NCBI GenBank assembly: GCA_004794785.1
Contig: SJOL01010254.1
Span: forward strand, 145,812-209,811
Source: Opisthorchis felineus
Lineage: Eukaryota > Platyhelminthes > Trematoda > Opisthorchiida > Opisthorchiidae
DNA length: 64,000 nt
Direction of reading: 5' to 3'
This document shows positions 1-13,500 of this stretch, piece by piece. The first letter of the stretch is position 1. Every line of letters starts with the position of its first letter. Under the pieces are notes generated by a model, which had not been told where the DNA came from, made no database searches, and saw nothing but the letters and a program-made list of their open reading frames with translations. A program made the translations under genes and the position numbers.

Positions 1-1294
1 GCATTAGACTCTTCATTCAAGAAAGTCATAATGTGATCGCACGTCAAGCGTATGATGTGAGGGAATGAGTTTGTTGGTGTACATTTTGGTGTAAACCTGT
101 ACTGAGCACTGTCCTTCCTTTTTCAAAGCAAGGTGTACTGAAATTGTAGCAATCTCTCAATAATTACTTCAGGTTGGGTGTATTGGTAACTGAGAGTAAT
201 ATATATCAGTAATATACCCCGGACCCTGATTTATCCTTTTTATTTAGGACTTGATATTTTCAGGCCAGCAACCTGGTTTAGGATGCACGCATAGTACCAC
301 CATTTGTGGCATGTCACGTTGAAGAAGAAGCAACGCAGGATGATTCATGGTAATCTGGCTAGAAATGTGTCAAGTTTCCAACCAGAGTGCATATTCTTGG
401 TTGTAAATGTCGCTTTGTGATCCTTTTTCGAGTTTATCTAGAAGGCACAAAATTTTTCATTCGTTGAGACCTAAGTCTCGGGGACTGGATTTCAGTACAC
501 AGTTCGACAACGCTTTATCCGGATATTTGAGTCAGGTATATGTAACAAGAGTAAATAGCATGAAAACGCACTCCGAGATAAGCGAGGTATACTTTCACAC
601 ACTCCAGAAAACTGGCTAAGGCAAACGGATACCACAAAGTTATGGTATCCTGGGCACAAAAATCTCAGTTGTACATGGCGTCAAATCCCATGAGGGGCTT
701 CCTCAGAAGACACATTATGATGTTTTTCGAAGGTGTATCCAAGGCAGAGATGTGCATTTTTGGACACGTCTTTTCCAGATCTTTATTGGAAACACGTCTA
801 ACAATCTGGTAGTCTCAGTGATTTAGTTTGGCCGCTGAATAAACCTTGTTTATCATCTCGAATTCCGGCAACAAGTCATTTCATCATGGAGCCCTTTTAG
901 TCAACAAAATCACATTCATCTGACCAATCGTTTGTTGACTAAACAAACAGGCTGCCAACGAAATTCAAGGATAACTAGAAATGAACCGTACCGGCTATTC
1001 TGCTGAACCTGGCTTTATGCGCTGAAGTCACCAGTTCACGTTTACCACGAAATTGTTCGAATCAGGACTTCAGTTACGATGTTTCGCCAATGGCTACGGC
1101 CATATTATGATGATTTTGAAGAGAAGGCTGAGTATGTAGAGGAGGATAATTGTAATGATGAGCTCAAATAAAGCTTGTTGCAGACTCGTGAATTACTATG
1201 ATGGAAGCGATCGGAGGTTGGTGAGACATACTTTTTAACCACGATGCCTAGAAAAACACTTCCGAAAAGAAATACCTGTTTTCTTTTTGTTCAG
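1..1294. other. Intron sequence upstream of the first visible CEP290-like exon
   Basis: No convincing exon or repeat found. A 30-codon frame at 1079-1171 (MFRQWLRPYYDDFEEKAEYV...) is acidic and protein-like, but isolated. Confidence 0.4.
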
Positions 1295-1504
1295 GTTCTG
1301 AATCCGCCAACACGTAAGATTCCAAATGACTCACACCCTACTACCAAAACTGATGCTCACTCGATCATACACCTGGATGGTACTGGAGGTGACCCTCATC
1401 CCGATGCTTCTGTGCAAGAAAACTTACGTGAAGCGAGGTGCACAGCAGATAAAGTTACAATGCTCACTTCAAATTTTCGGGAGAAAAACGACTTCCTGGA
1501 AGGA
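1295..1504 (+). CDS. CEP290: CEP290-like exon, first in window
   Basis: Acceptor TTTTTGTTCAG at 1284-1294 and donor GTAAGC at 1505; 210 nt, phase 0 in and out (70 codons). It starts VLNPPTRK and ends [13 protein letters not shown]. The first half is polar and proline-bearing; the second half looks helical. Coding potential is weaker than in the following exons, but phase and splice signals fit the next exon exactly. Confidence 0.5.
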
Positions 1505-4500
1505 GTAAGCTTAACAGTAAACGTAGTTTGTAGTACTTTTGTCCTGACATCACTGCAGTGAAACGCCGTAGCATAATCACAAGCGAAATAATAACTGCAA
1601 AATCCAATAACATAACCTGCATTTGCTTTGAAATTCCAAAGGCGGTGAATTATTTCAGACTGTAACCGATCAGAATTATTATCGGAATTGTAAATTTCGT
1701 CCAGTCTTTCTCAGCCTGTGCTGAAAAGCCCGGAAGTACTGTACGGTTGATGCATCCTTATTGGGAATCCTCAGCAGTTCGCATCTCACAAAACTCAACA
1801 GCGTTTTGACTCCACCATATCCTGGCTAGTAGTTTGAACATTTGACAGTTCAGTCATGATCGGCTGATCAGCATTGTGACTAACTAGTTCTCATCCCTCA
1901 CCACAGATTTCATATCATATGGTCACGTTTTGACTGGATCCACTGGATAATTTACAGGATGTAATATTAATAGATAATCTCAAATCTCCCCACACTACCA
2001 TCAACCCGTAACTAGCTCAGAGCAAAAATAATTCCATAAGACGAATGAACCTCCTATCTGAGAAATCGTCATTAAAGGAACCAATTGACACGTGAATACG
2101 TGGGTGAATCCCGTGTTTAAAGGATGGGTGGCATTATATTGTCCGAATACGAACTCGAGTCTCTGGAGTTTCGCGAGATGTGACGCTTCCCAGTAAAGGT
2201 GAAACAGCTCTAAAATACTTCTCTGCTGTTTAGCAACAGTGACTTAACCTGCAGGCGAATTTTCCACTGAAATGTTTGGAATGATCTCACGCTACCAACA
2301 GTTTATCAAAAGTCTACACTCTGGGTTTTATCATACAAACTCGTATGTATTACTGAGAAAATAATTGTGGAACACCGTCCGAGTTAGGTTTTGAAAGCAC
2401 TTGACTGTGGCGACCAATCCTTTTACTCTGATTGGTAGCTAGGTCCATAGCCTCATCAATGCCGATCAAAGACTTACTTCACTGATTCCCTTAGAAATTG
2501 TGAAAGCTTACTGTCTTATTGTTGTGCCAAAGCCTTCAAAAAAATCTCAACTTACAGCCCGCTGTCAGCCGAGCCAACTTAACTAAGTCAATAAGTGCGA
2601 TATCAACAACAACTTTCCACATTTACTGTATACCGGTAGGGGAAGTCTAAGTAACCATTTAAAAAGCTGCTTGTATGGATACTGAGGTAGACAGGCTGAG
2701 CCATTAAAGTCGCATATTTTTTTAAGTAGATACTCCTTACTGTTCAAATACCAAATTCTTTTCAGCGTGACACCGAGTTCGTTCGAGAACTACAGAGCTT
2801 CGTCAATCAAAACTCACCAGTTATTCACAACCAGGATTCTACGGGAGAATCAGCAGTCTTGGCTCCCGGTGTGAAGGTCACTTTAGAATTACTTCAGCAG
2901 AGATTGCTTGATAAAGAAGAAAGCCTGAAGAAAGCAAAAGAATTATTTCGACAAATGTACGAGGCTAATGCGAATGTAAACCAACTGCGCAAACAAGAAA
3001 TGGAAGAAATTCAAACTCAAGTTAGTTTCTAATAAAGAGTGCAACCACACCTCTATTTTTCCTGGTGCATTGAACCACTCCTGTGTGGGTTCTGTCAAGT
3101 GCTCCCTGTAAGACATTCCTATTTTCGACAAATACACTCACTTGCAAATCAATTTGGTTTTCACGGGGGACTCAAGTGAATCTCTCGTTTATGATGTTCT
3201 TCAACTGAATGTGCTGCACGCAGGCCGCCTCATGTTTCAGTTGGTACGATATTTGACATATCGCAGTATATTTTCATGAAGGAAACTACTACACAAGGTC
3301 GAAGAGTTTTCAGCAACCTTGTGAGTAGTTTCCTTAATGAAAACATTCCTACCTTGTTCATCACCATTATCATTTATCTGTCATTCATGTATGTACGGAT
3401 GTTGCGCCGCTCGCATCCGTCGCTCATGAATCTGATAATCCACTGTCTGTTTCAGAATCATCATTGTAGGTGATTGCCCAGGTTTATTTTGTAACGACTT
3501 GTAGAAGTGTGCGACTTTATCGCTGTTCGTGGGGCTACTCATATTCCGTTAAGTAGCTGGATAAGCTCTGTAGGCCATACTATTCCTCCTATCCTGGTTC
3601 TGCCGAAAAGATACGTGCAATCCCCAGCATGCTTAAAATATTTTATAGTTTCTACTCTGTATCTGGGCGGCTAAAAATCTTCTGCCTTCTAGTTGTCCGG
3701 AAGGAAATCACGTTCCATTTTATCCATTTGTCCTATTCTATCACTTTAGCTCAATCATAAGATCTCGGAAACTATACGGCAACTATCAACAACAATGGAG
3801 AACAGTGCAACAAAACCTCGCACAGACAGTGCAGCTCCAGTCCTGATGCAGCTGGAGCTGGCACTGGAAGAGCAAAACGAAGCAATTGTAAGGCAAAGCG
3901 AAAGATTGAAATCCATGCATCAAGAAAGTCAGGTGTGGAAACTCCAGTTCCAACAGCTTCAGGTGCAAGCCAAGCAAGACCGTAAAACACTAGAGGACTC
4001 ATACAAGTAAGTGACGACACTTGTCCCTGCCACGGGTGGAATCCAATTTGAAATCGCCGATCATCTGTTTATTATTTGCTTCCTAGAAGAATCATCCGGA
4101 CATCATCTGCACAGCGCACTTCATCTCCTACTATAACGACCCGCTTTGTTTTCGTAGGTTCAGAAGGCACATTTTTATGTAAGGTTGCTGAAAACTTTCG
4201 ATAGCCACGACCGGTTTCTTGGGGCTCACACGATAGGCGCACTCCCGAGTGTCCGTGTACACATTTCTCATGACGTACGCACGAGCAGCTAGCCGGGAAA
4301 ACTCGAAGGCAGATATTGCTGAAAAATAAAACAAACATCGGTTTAGTGCTATCACCAAATTCTTCCCATCTTCGGAACCGGTGTATCGGTGCAGGAAGAG
4401 AATTGCTTAAAAGTGAATATGTTACCATACGCGCCGTGCAATGCAAAATGAAAACGCCTACTGGAAAACCTGTACTGGTTATCACGACGACAAGAATCCA

Positions 4501-7500
4501 CCCTTAAGGAACAAACATAGTATATTTTAAGTCATTCATGTTTATGATGCTGCTTAGGAACAAATAACAAACATGACCACATTCTTTTCGTTTGGTTTCT
4601 GTTGCTCACTAGTTTAGCATTGCTCAAGGTGAACATCCGCAGACATAGAAATTTTTATTCCGTCTTTAAGCGAGTCTATCCAGAATGACTGAGCTAATAG
4701 TCTTGTCGCTACCTAGACGTCAGTCATCCTTTTGTATTACGTGCTTTGATCTGGTTTACGCAGCAAATGCTGGTGAGACGTTGTTGAAGAATTGCCTACA
4801 GAATCGTAACAGGCTAAATGATTTATGTAGAACTAAGCCAGCTTGCTTAGATGACTGTTGCGCTGGCGTTTGTTGCCTTCTCTCTTTGGTCAGGTAAGCC
4901 AAGCTGCCTTAAATTAGTGTATCAACAGGTTGGTACCAGTCGGGTCTAAGGTATTGCTTATTCCATGCCTGAAATTTAAAAAAATCGCTTGTATTTTCAT
5001 TTCACCTGTAGGCAGAAACTGAGAAAACTTTTTCTTGCCTACCGCCATCTTCGGTCGGACGTGGAAGAACGGGACAAAAAACTAGATGGGCTGAAAACGG
5101 AGCTGGAGCACTGGAAGCAGGAGGCAAGAAAATCACCGTCAATGATGCAACGACAAATTAATGAGCGCCTAAAAGCTGATTTAACCGAGAAAAGCAAACA
5201 GTTACAGGTACAACAGCTACGAATGTGTGAAAGTTTCCTGCCACTCACTGCTACTGCTTTCGTTGTGCCAGCCTTGGAAATAGATGTATTTGGTCAAGAA
5301 ACTAGAATTTAGGGATGGTTAAAGTTTCGGATTTCTGGTTAACTTTTGAATCGTTTGGGGTGACCATGAGTGCGTCCTCTCTGAATTCTCAGTTTTATTG
5401 ATCCGATACTCGCGTTATGTAGACCAAAAGAAAGTGTTGCTTTTAAACACAGGGACGTTTTTAAGTTTAGTGGCGACTGCATGTGTTTTTGCTAGAATAT
5501 CTTCGTAACAACGATTCAGGTAGCTGTATGCAAGCCTACAAACGGACTCGGAGGCGATGTATTTAAATTTTGCTGACTCAAGCTACTGAAACCCACCGGA
5601 TAAACATTATATGTTCAATGCGGAACTTTTCGCATTATGCAAACACAGTGACGTTTGTGTCGGGACAGTTATTTAGATTAAGACCAACCATTGGTTTCGT
5701 GTTGGATCATGTTTGTCTTTTGGTCTGCAGAATTATCGGTTGTGGCAGCACATGTGGTGTGTAGTTGACAAGACTCCACGCATCAAGCGTTGCCATTGAT
5801 AAACACACCCAAAATGAATCAAGAAGAAAGGCGTCTGGCAGAGTTAGCCAAGTTCAGTCCTGAGCACCGTTCCATGTGCTTCTCTCGCACTATGAAATTG
5901 GTGTCGGTATTTCGTTCTGGACCCTAGTTAACAATGGTGTATTCGGTGAAGTAACGCAACGAACGCACAGACACTTCATTGCAGTATAGTTGGCATGTTC
6001 AAGTGAATAAAGTGATCTTTCTGGTGGCTGGAAGACAGCCATAGATGAACTGATTCGCAGGGGTGAAGACCACCGTATCCATGCGAAAAGCTTTCCCTGT
6101 TTATTGTGAGAAGCTTGGTGGGATCTTCGGACAAGGAACCTGGGCTAATACCTCAGCACATAATGGCCTTTGCAGACATTGATTAGGTGCTACAAACTAA
6201 ATTCAGGCCCTGAAGAAAGCGAGAGAAGTCATTCGCCCAAACGATGGATTTTACGTTTACTTTAGCAGGTTCTTTCACAGAGTTATACATCAGTGCTTCC
6301 TCTGTAGACTTCACTCAGATCTGATCGTGGAAGACTGCGGAGCGGATTGCCAACTTTCTATCAGACCACCAGATTTGTCTGAAACTCAACGGCATATTCG
6401 TTTGACGCTTCAAGCACTTTCCTCTGATGGATTGCTGACGTCAGAGCTTTTGTGGTTTCCGTAAATGATCTACGAGCCTCAGCTCACGCAGTGTGCTTAC
6501 CTAAAGCGGATAAACTTAGGATGTGCTCTGTAGCCTCCCAGAAGGATGACTTATCCTTCAGAATCGGTATTGTGTGAGCCCACGATCAACTTCTCTGAGC
6601 GTTCGATCCTCGTTGTTGGAACCTGCTCTTCTACGCGCTGGGTTACGCCGGTTTTAAACGGTCAACAGCAGGGTACCCAGAAACGAATGTTGAGATTATG
6701 GTGCCTTCGGATTATAATGCTATCCTGGATACCCACAGGAAATATCCCCCTGGAATGTCTATTTTGAACGATTCTGTGATTGTTCTCCAAGCCTACTCCC
6801 CAAATGTGCAAGACTCACTTTATTTCCCATGTACAAGCAATCTTGGAACATGGTATACTTGCTCCATTCCCCTGGAATAACGCGAAACTTGATCACTTAG
6901 TGAGGGTTCTAAGGGGTGGATTTGGATCTGTTTTGTTTTTGCACCAATTAGGTTACAATCAACATCTCCGCCAACTGGACCTGTTATCCCTGATCTTTGG
7001 CCGCCTATATCGTCTAACTTCAATGCGTTTTACATGGTGCCGTAGAAGTAAAGCTTCAATGTTACTTTTTGCATTTGTCGTCATCAGCGGAAAGTGTTTA
7101 AACCACGAGGAGCTAAAAAAGGTATCCTCGATAGCTCGCAAAACCTGTCTGCCTGAGCCCATTTCAACAGTAGAGCCCAGAATAATCCGATGTGAATAAA
7201 ATCCGAATTGTGAGTGGGTCATACCATGGTCTTGATACAAGGAAACGATTTCCACAAAGCAGTTAGGTAGAATTCCGGATGCCTACACCGGCCTGCTAAG
7301 AGATGACGGATCCTTGTCGGTTTTTTCGAAATTAATGCGTTCTAATCGTCCAACTACGATACAAGTTTGGGAAACACTCATCATTAATTGATCATAAACA
7401 AAGAACGGAACGATGCCTTGAATTTAGAACCAAATTTTCACCACTAGATCCCCAGAGACTGAAGTCTGTTATCGGAATGCCAGTCTTGGTTGTTAACCCA

Positions 7501-10500
7501 CAGAATTGTGATGCAAGTGGTGAGACAGAATTCAGAAACGCTATTTTGGTCCCAAAGAGATCTACCTGCACATAAGTGTTTTTAGAAAGTGACTAGGCTC
7601 CTGAAAGTGCGACGTCACTCATCACTTCTGAGAAGAACGTGTACTGCTACCCAGCCAATTCAAGTCCGTATGCTCAATACAAACGTAAAAGACACTGTTA
7701 GTCCTGGACTCACAAATGTAGATTTCGCTCATTGTTTTCAGGCGTTCTTTAGAGTGTTTGAGCCGCATGATAATTCATCTGTCCTAGAGCATACTTGGGC
7801 ACCTAGAAGTGGGGAAGCTAAATATATGACCGTCATAGATCCGAATCCCCCGTTGAAAGGAGCCACTAGATTAGGCTGTTTGGTTCATTCGGCCTGGTTG
7901 TTCAAGTACCACTCCATCTTTTGAGGGCAATTTGCCAAAACGCTCTCACAACAACAGAGTCAATCACACGTAGGTTAACTCAGTCATCAAGGTAACATCA
8001 AAATACCACCTGAATGTATTGAATTCGCCTTCATCAACCAGTGACCGCTGCCTAAGACAGACCTAAAAACCCGTGCGAGTATCACTGGTATCTTTTTCAA
8101 CCGACAAAGTCCCACCTATTAACCTCTGAATCTTGCAAACCGCTCGTTATTCTATATTTGTCTCACTAGAACTCATCGAATGCACTGTTGGTTTTTTTGT
8201 TATCTCATTTCATGTGGGGGAATTTAATACTTATCGCTAATGCTGGGATAAGTTTGAATCTAGTTTGGCTACCTGCCACTACTCAAAAGCTCCAAAAAGT
8301 TTTGCTGCGTCTTCCGGATTGGGAAATTTGATCTACAGTGCTGTGGGCGAAGCCTGTATCCAAACAGCCAGTACATACACTGAGACTTGAAGTAACTTTC
8401 CTCTATCTTAGAAACAAACTAGTACCCATTGTGTTTCAGCACTCAAATCCGTCAATAAGAAAATTTTACTGGATCAGATCAAAGTTACGGCTTAGATTGT
8501 GTTCCACGGTGAATCTCTTGATCGAGCGACTGCTTGCCATGTCAGCATTGACGGTATTCATTGTGCTAAACTGAATTACCTAACGCAGAAACATTCTTCT
8601 CGCACTAAATATCACATTAGGAAACTTCCCGGAACGCATATCTCAAGAGTGGTGTTCTGGATTGGTTTTCTGATCTAAAAGTATGATCTAACTGTGCTAA
8701 TCTTTAATAGCTACTGAGGTACTGTTTGGTCGAAAATCTTTAAATTGCATTTAATGAGGTATTGCTGAGCGTCTGCAACGTGCCTAACAATCTGTTCTTC
8801 TGTTCTCATTTTTTTATTGTAACTATCTAACCGTTAGGCGTTTGGTAATATGAATCCACAGGTCTGAATCTGTCTGTTTCCCCCATAGACTCTTTCCAGA
8901 GCACTGGTAGAAACCCGCCGAGAGTTGATTTCACAGGCTGAAGAAGCTGTCCTGGCAACCGCCCAGTCACCGCGTAGAAAGACGCTAAAAAACAAAGAAA
9001 AACCAGAATCACTGAAAGAAGCAAATATCGCGAGTATGGATCGGGCTATTCTTCAAATAGACCAAAGTCATCTTGGTAAGAGTCTATTACTTTCAAGTAG
9101 GGCGTCATTTACATATTTCTAAGAAAACACAGGGTTTTGAGTTCACAGCTGGCTCATGCTTGCAAGTTCTCATCTGTTAATTTACCCGTTTTGATTTTCA
9201 CTCATAAAATAGTGAAAGGCTTTGCAACAGATCCGTGAACTGAAAACTGCAGTTTGTTTTTATCCAGGCGATGGGTCGTCGGCTCCCAGGTTCCAGTAAA
9301 TCCCCATTAATCGCGGAAATCAGCTGTCCGGTTACCCCTGCTAGACAATGATCAGACGGAACCACAGAAAAGAGCTTCAGGCTAGGCTTAGTAGTTCTGA
9401 AAAACAGGTTTCTGCTTGGAAGCCGTAGTACCCTACGTAACGACTACTGATTGGAATGGACGAAAACAGTCAATGCATGGAGCTGGGTGCACGTAAATAG
9501 CTGACAAAAAATGAAAACCATTTGGATTCCGTCTGTTCTGTTTTCATTCTTCTTCTTCCCTGTATGAACTATTCATTACGTCTGCTTAAAAAAATACTGA
9601 AACTTCATTTGTTTTCTCCACAGAGCAATTTATCAGCTGAACATTGTGCTGCAGTTCCTTATTCACGAAGCATAAAGAACAATGAAACCAAGACAGCTAC
9701 TCATGGAATGTGACGGCCTGTGACATTATCCGTGTGAAAAAACAGGTTGTGGGTGCATGGATTGTTACGAATTTAAGGGGTTAGCTGAGACAGGTTTTTT
9801 TTCCATTGGCCGGGTGATTTGACCAAGCCTTTAGCTGTTTCGAACTATTCAATCATCTCGTGTCAGCTTCATAACATGGGAAGCTACAAGTGTTACTGTA
9901 ACGGTATTTCACTAGCAGGCTACTTTCACAGTTGACAGGGAAATCGTGCGAATGACAGAAGAAATTTCGATCCCACTTTGAGTGACCAGCTTTTCCTGTT
10001 GGAAAAGCCAGGAACAACTTAGCGTAAAGGAAAGCAAATGTTGTTGATAGCTTCTAAACGCCACTAAACGCCTCGAGATTAGCGACAATAGTTTTTTTAA
10101 GACAGTCTCGTTACTTGACGAACTTTGTTTTTGGTGGCCCATTAGTTTGTCTCAGCAACTGCTCCAAATGTATAACGCCATTTGGAAAGCAAACCAGGAT
10201 CCTTAGTGCAATACTACCGTTGGGGCTGATAAAATCTCCTCGGTTGCCGGACTGAGACATTTTGAAACCCATTAGCTTGGTCTACCACACAAAATTTCAC
10301 CGATCAATTTTCCTGCTCAAACAGGCAATCGGAAATAAAATGGGTTTAAAAGCGCATTCACAAATGAGTATTGTCAACGCGCAACCCGAGTAAGGCTGAG
10401 TTAAACTCTTGTTCACATTATTTTTCAGCAGAGTATGCTACATAAATTTCTCCCAACTAGGCCGACATTTAAAATAACGCAGCGTTTTCCTCGTTACTAT

Positions 10501-13500
10501 GTTATTTGGCAAGTTTTATTGAGTTATTATGCACTTCTCTGATTGATGATAAGCCAAACAAAGTTAGCCAACGTTCAATTTCCTAAAGTAAACCGGCGCA
10601 AAATATTTTTGTTTGATATCTGTCGTTTTTTGATATGCACTTCCGACTAAAATTTTCATGCCCTTTTACGAAGAGTATCGAGACAGCTATGACATAATTT
10701 CAGAAACAGGCAAGCAGGCACCGATTATTTGGAGTTTGACTTTGTTCACCCCGCGACGATAGATCATATTCTAAGTGTCCAAAGGCAGTGACTCAAAAGG
10801 CTTTTAGCTTGTGGTCCTCACTTTGTCTTGTCTCCGGTTCTACTAGACTCAGTCCAGGAGTGATATGTTTTGTTCGACCTAAGTCTACACAGCTCGTTAC
10901 TTTCAAATGCATCAATCTTTCAGCACATAAAGACCAACTCTGGAAAATGCTAAAAGTCTCATTTACGATTTCGACCTTGTTGAATGAAAGATGGAGATAT
11001 AACTGAGGTCTCATTTTCTAAGTCCGCGAGCACCATCGTTGGATTGAGAAATTTGAATCACGTCTGAGACCAAATAGTGAGGTGAAGATTTTATTATGGG
11101 CTTCTGATAGCTCTGTGGGTTAGCTGCAAAATTAGCGACTGGAATATCAATGGTTCAAAATCAACTTAGACTTTTCGATTGCTCCTTGCTGGGTTTGGTC
11201 AGCCTCGTAGTATCTCAGCCCTGGTGCTTCTTTCGGGATTCGCGTCACCAAATTGTGCACCAGAATTCACCATAGCTGAGCGATTTTGTCTCTATGCTGA
11301 TGCATAGGGTGCACATGTGAATCTTACGATATGTTGTCTGCTATGAGGCATGTAAACAAACAGGGTATGAATGCCGTGTCCTCAGGATGTTCTCAGTCAT
11401 TAGTGTGGTAACCATATTTGAAAGAACTAAAAAATTGACAGTGGAGTCTGACGTAAGCTTTGTTTCAATTGAGAGTGCTATCAAAGATGTGGCATGTGTA
11501 GTGCTGGTTTTATAACGATATTCCATCAGCTTTTTACTACAAAATGGAGGTCTGTGGACGAAAAAGTTATCTACCATATTGCAGAACTGGCCTCAGTATC
11601 TCTGTATCTGTCTCTCACTTTGCGTCGAGGAACAAATGTCATCATTTGATCGAATGGCAGGTAAAGGCTGCCGCCTTCCCAAGAAGGACCATCTCCTCAA
11701 AGAAGATTAGTTTAGGCGGTTTGATAAACTAGTGTATGCGCATAGTTTTATCATATCTGTTATGACGGTTTGCTTAGCATACTAATGAAAGAACAGTTCA
11801 TTCACTGAATGTAGTTCCGAAAAAAAATCCGATGGAATTCTACTCCGGTTGTTTCCTTCAGTCGAGATCACCAATCTGATTCAAAGAGCTGAAGAACTGG
11901 AACTCAAGTGTAGGCGGCTTCAGGAGGAAGTGAAGCAGGTAAAAAAGCTCCAGGTAAGTCAGAAAAAGACAAAAATGTTTGTTCCACCTACCTCATCCAC
12001 CTGATATTTTTGTAGTGCGTATTAGTTGTTTTACCCTGCTTACTGCGCGATGTTTTATATTTGAAGATGTCGAACAAACTATGAATGAAGGTAGGTGCAA
12101 ATACATACACCACTAATTTATCTTACGCGATGGGTGTCAGTACTTTGTAGATTGCAACATCTGTGCCTTGGTAGTAGCGACCAAATAGAAAAACATAGTC
12201 TACTTGTTAGCAATTGTCCTAAAAGCAACCAACCCCCCTCCCTTTCAAGAGTTCATTGCTGAACATCCCCAGTGAGGAAGCTTCTGCCACTTGAAATCAA
12301 AACCATCTTAAAATGAATCTTTACGATTATTAACCAATGAATAATCGATACTGAACCAGTATCGTTTCCTGTGCATGAGGCTGGAAAAATGTGTACTCAT
12401 TTCCATTTATATCACTATTAAAATTGCTGAGAAATGGATGCATAAACTCCGGATGTATTGCTAGTTTCTGTAAAGTCCAAAATGCCACTATAAGATCTTT
12501 ACCGTGGTTGTACTGATATACTATACTTGACTCGGTTCTACAGGAATTGCAAAAAGACACCGGACTACAACTTGGTGCGAGGGAGAAGCTGGAAATTTAT
12601 CACTTAGAAAAGGCGGAATTTATCATAAAGAAAGTATTAGAGCATCAGTACTGTCCGGTACTCACTAGCGGGCCATTGGATGAGTGAGTTATAAGTCAGT
12701 AGAATAATAATGATGGGTCGATAGCTACTGATTTAACAATCGAATGAATGGGGTTGATCAAATCTTAGGAGGTCTGTGGAAGACGCGATCGCCACAGCTT
12801 TGTGAAGTGTTGGGAAGTTGTGACAGGTCAAACAGGTTTCGCGGCCGAAGTTAAATAGCTGTTAGGAAACTGTAAGAATGGAACGAAGATCTGCCAAGTT
12901 GACTCCCAGAAACCTTCACTAAGAATTGCCATTCTCTGGTGCATTATAACTTGGAAGAACCAGACAACTACATAGTCAGAGCGGATGTAGATCTATGAAC
13001 TCTCCTGAGAATGCATTCTACACCTGATTCTTCAAAACGGAATTAATTTTGTCAAATTTTAACAATTCAACGAATTTGAGCATGGTGATAGATAATGAGT
13101 ACTCGGCAGTGAGGATCAGAAAATTGCTATGGGAACAATATTCACAGTGATTTGGTGAGGAGTGACGACTCCAGTGTCTGACCCTCTGAAGACTTCCTGT
13201 AGCGTTTTAGAAGCGAGCTTCCTTATAAGCCGTGTTCGAGCGACAACAAAGCCCGGTTTTCGCCGTCAATAACTGAACACTCTTCAGTTGTTGAAACGCT
13301 TCTCTGACAAGGTCGATGATAAGCCTAAACATACGAATTTCTCAAAGTCTGCTGTCCTTTGACAGTTTTGAACGGAGTGCGCATCAACTGGGTATAACCC
13401 TCTATCCCTCCAGTAATTTCTGAACATTTGTTAAAGAATTGTTTCAAATATTTGCAGCAGAATCCCAAAAGTTCGGCCAGGTAAGAAAATGCAGTACAGG

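Noticed and set aside
407..619. 70-codon open frame upstream of the first CEP290-like exon
   Set aside because: No splice-supported continuation, mixed composition, no recognised family; treated as chance in intron sequence.
4072..4485. 137-codon minus-strand open frame
   Set aside because: Overlaps the decayed ribozyme repeat at 4.2 kb and has no recognisable protein features.
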